A DNA stretch of 6,802 nucleotides, from contig JAEWGK010000020.1 in the NCBI GenBank assembly GCA_023388385.1, positions 1 through 6,802 on the forward strand, read 5' to 3'. This stretch comes from Actinomycetes bacterium (GTDB lineage: Bacteria; Actinomycetota; Actinomycetes; Mycobacteriales; Mycobacteriaceae). The notes under the pieces are model-generated. The model saw only the letters and a program-made list of their open reading frames with translations, ran no database searches and was not told the DNA's origin. A program made the translations under genes and the position numbers. Shown here piece by piece: positions 6,644-6,802 of the stretch. The number at the start of each line of letters is the position of its first letter. The stretch's first letter is position 1.

Positions 6644-6745
6644 GGCGGTCGATCGTAGGCGGCGCGGCGGGCCCGCGGGCGCGGACCGGCGGATCGGGGC
6701 GGCGGGGGAGGCGGGGGCGGCGGATATGCCGCGACGCTTGCGCGA
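6644..6745. other. GC-rich intergenic spacer with overlapping palindromes
   Basis: Between the S9 peptidase start and the unidentified gene there is about 100 bp of nearly pure G/C sequence. GCGGGCCCGC (6667-6676) and GCCCGCGGGC (6671-6680) are overlapping 10-bp palindromes about 10-20 bp upstream of the putative -10. A G-rich run (6695-6720) and a short pairing GCGG/CCGC around ATATG (6719-6731) follow. No clear terminator with a U-run and no small gene are seen. Confidence 0.3.
6652..6657 (-). promoter_or_regulatory. Putative -10 element of the S9 peptidase gene
   Basis: TACGAT on the minus strand fits TANNNT and ends 8 nt before the ATG at 6643, the same spacing as the importer operon promoter. 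No convincing -35 is visible in the very GC-rich sequence upstream and no ribosome site precedes the ATG. Offered as a possible leaderless promoter. Confidence 0.3.
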
Positions 6746-6802
6746 TCACGCGCGGACGAGCGACGTGGTCCACGAGATGAGGCCTTCCAGGCCCCATTCG
6801 AA
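6746..6802 (-). CDS. Unidentified protein, last 18 codons only (truncated by window edge)
   Basis: On the minus strand the frame beginning at 6802 reads FEWGLEGLISWTTSLVRA and ends at TGA (6748-6746). Sixteen of 18 third positions are G or C, as in the confirmed genes here, and the gene would lie just upstream of the S9 peptidase in the same direction. The fragment is too short to name, and another frame on this strand is also open at the edge, so the call is tentative. Confidence 0.4.
   Translation of the reverse strand, partial: FEWGLEGLISWTTSLVRA

Noticed and set aside
4796..6658. Plus-strand open frame of 620 residues covering nearly the whole S9 peptidase
   Set aside because: It is an antisense shadow: no recognisable domain, low-complexity Gly/Ala/Arg/Asp/Val composition, whereas the minus strand encodes a protein with a complete catalytic triad.
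4788..6797. Minus-strand open frame of 669 residues in another frame of the S9 peptidase
   Set aside because: Arg/Pro-rich translation typical of an out-of-frame GC-rich shadow.
1..6802. CRISPR arrays, tRNA or rRNA genes, insertion sequences, riboswitches
   Set aside because: No regularly spaced repeats, cloverleaf-like segments, transposase frames or terminal inverted repeats were seen, and the intergenic gaps are too short for a riboswitch.

Overview
The window is about 6.8 kb of very GC-rich DNA (roughly 70% G+C or more by eye), with third codon positions almost always G or C and no gap between genes longer than about 105 bases. The FolD protein closely resembles corynebacterial FolD as I remember it: the [11 protein letters not shown] and GDVHP variants, the [14 protein letters not shown] segment, and a DUF3017-type membrane protein directly downstream. 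Leaderless-looking promoters also fit. I therefore read the source as a high-GC Corynebacterium or a close relative in the Mycobacteriales; the species cannot be told from this window.

Layout. (1) Positions 1-3493, minus strand: a tightly overlapping operon, in transcription order a FecCD-type permease (2423-3493), a FecE/HmuV-type ATPase (1578-2426), a FecB/HmuT-type lipoprotein (664-1581) and the N-terminal 225 residues of a CobN/ChlH-like large chelatase subunit (1-677, running off the window). The overlaps are GTGA (4 nt), ATGA (4 nt) and 14 nt, and each downstream start has a Shine-Dalgarno sequence. (2) Positions 3494-3538: a 45-bp divergent promoter region serving the importer operon and folD. 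(3) Positions 3539-4774, plus strand: folD, then a small DUF3017-like membrane protein whose apparent start is not ATG, GTG or TTG. (4) Positions 4802-6643, minus strand: an S9 (prolyl oligopeptidase family) serine peptidase, convergent with the folD pair. (5) Positions 6746-6802, minus strand: probably the last 18 codons of an unidentified gene.

How the genes work together. The permease, ATPase and lipoprotein form a complete type II ABC importer of the iron-siderophore/heme/cobalamin class. The fourth, coupled gene is the most interesting part of the window. A CobN/ChlH-class protein cotranscribed with such an importer recalls the HmuS protein of Bacteroidota heme-uptake operons, a CobN-related protein reported to remove iron from heme. 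My working hypothesis is therefore a tetrapyrrole (heme or corrinoid) uptake-and-processing operon; siderophore uptake cannot be excluded from sequence alone. The folD pair supplies C1-tetrahydrofolate metabolism plus a membrane protein of unknown role. The S9 peptidase is a separate single-gene unit or follows the unidentified gene at the right edge.
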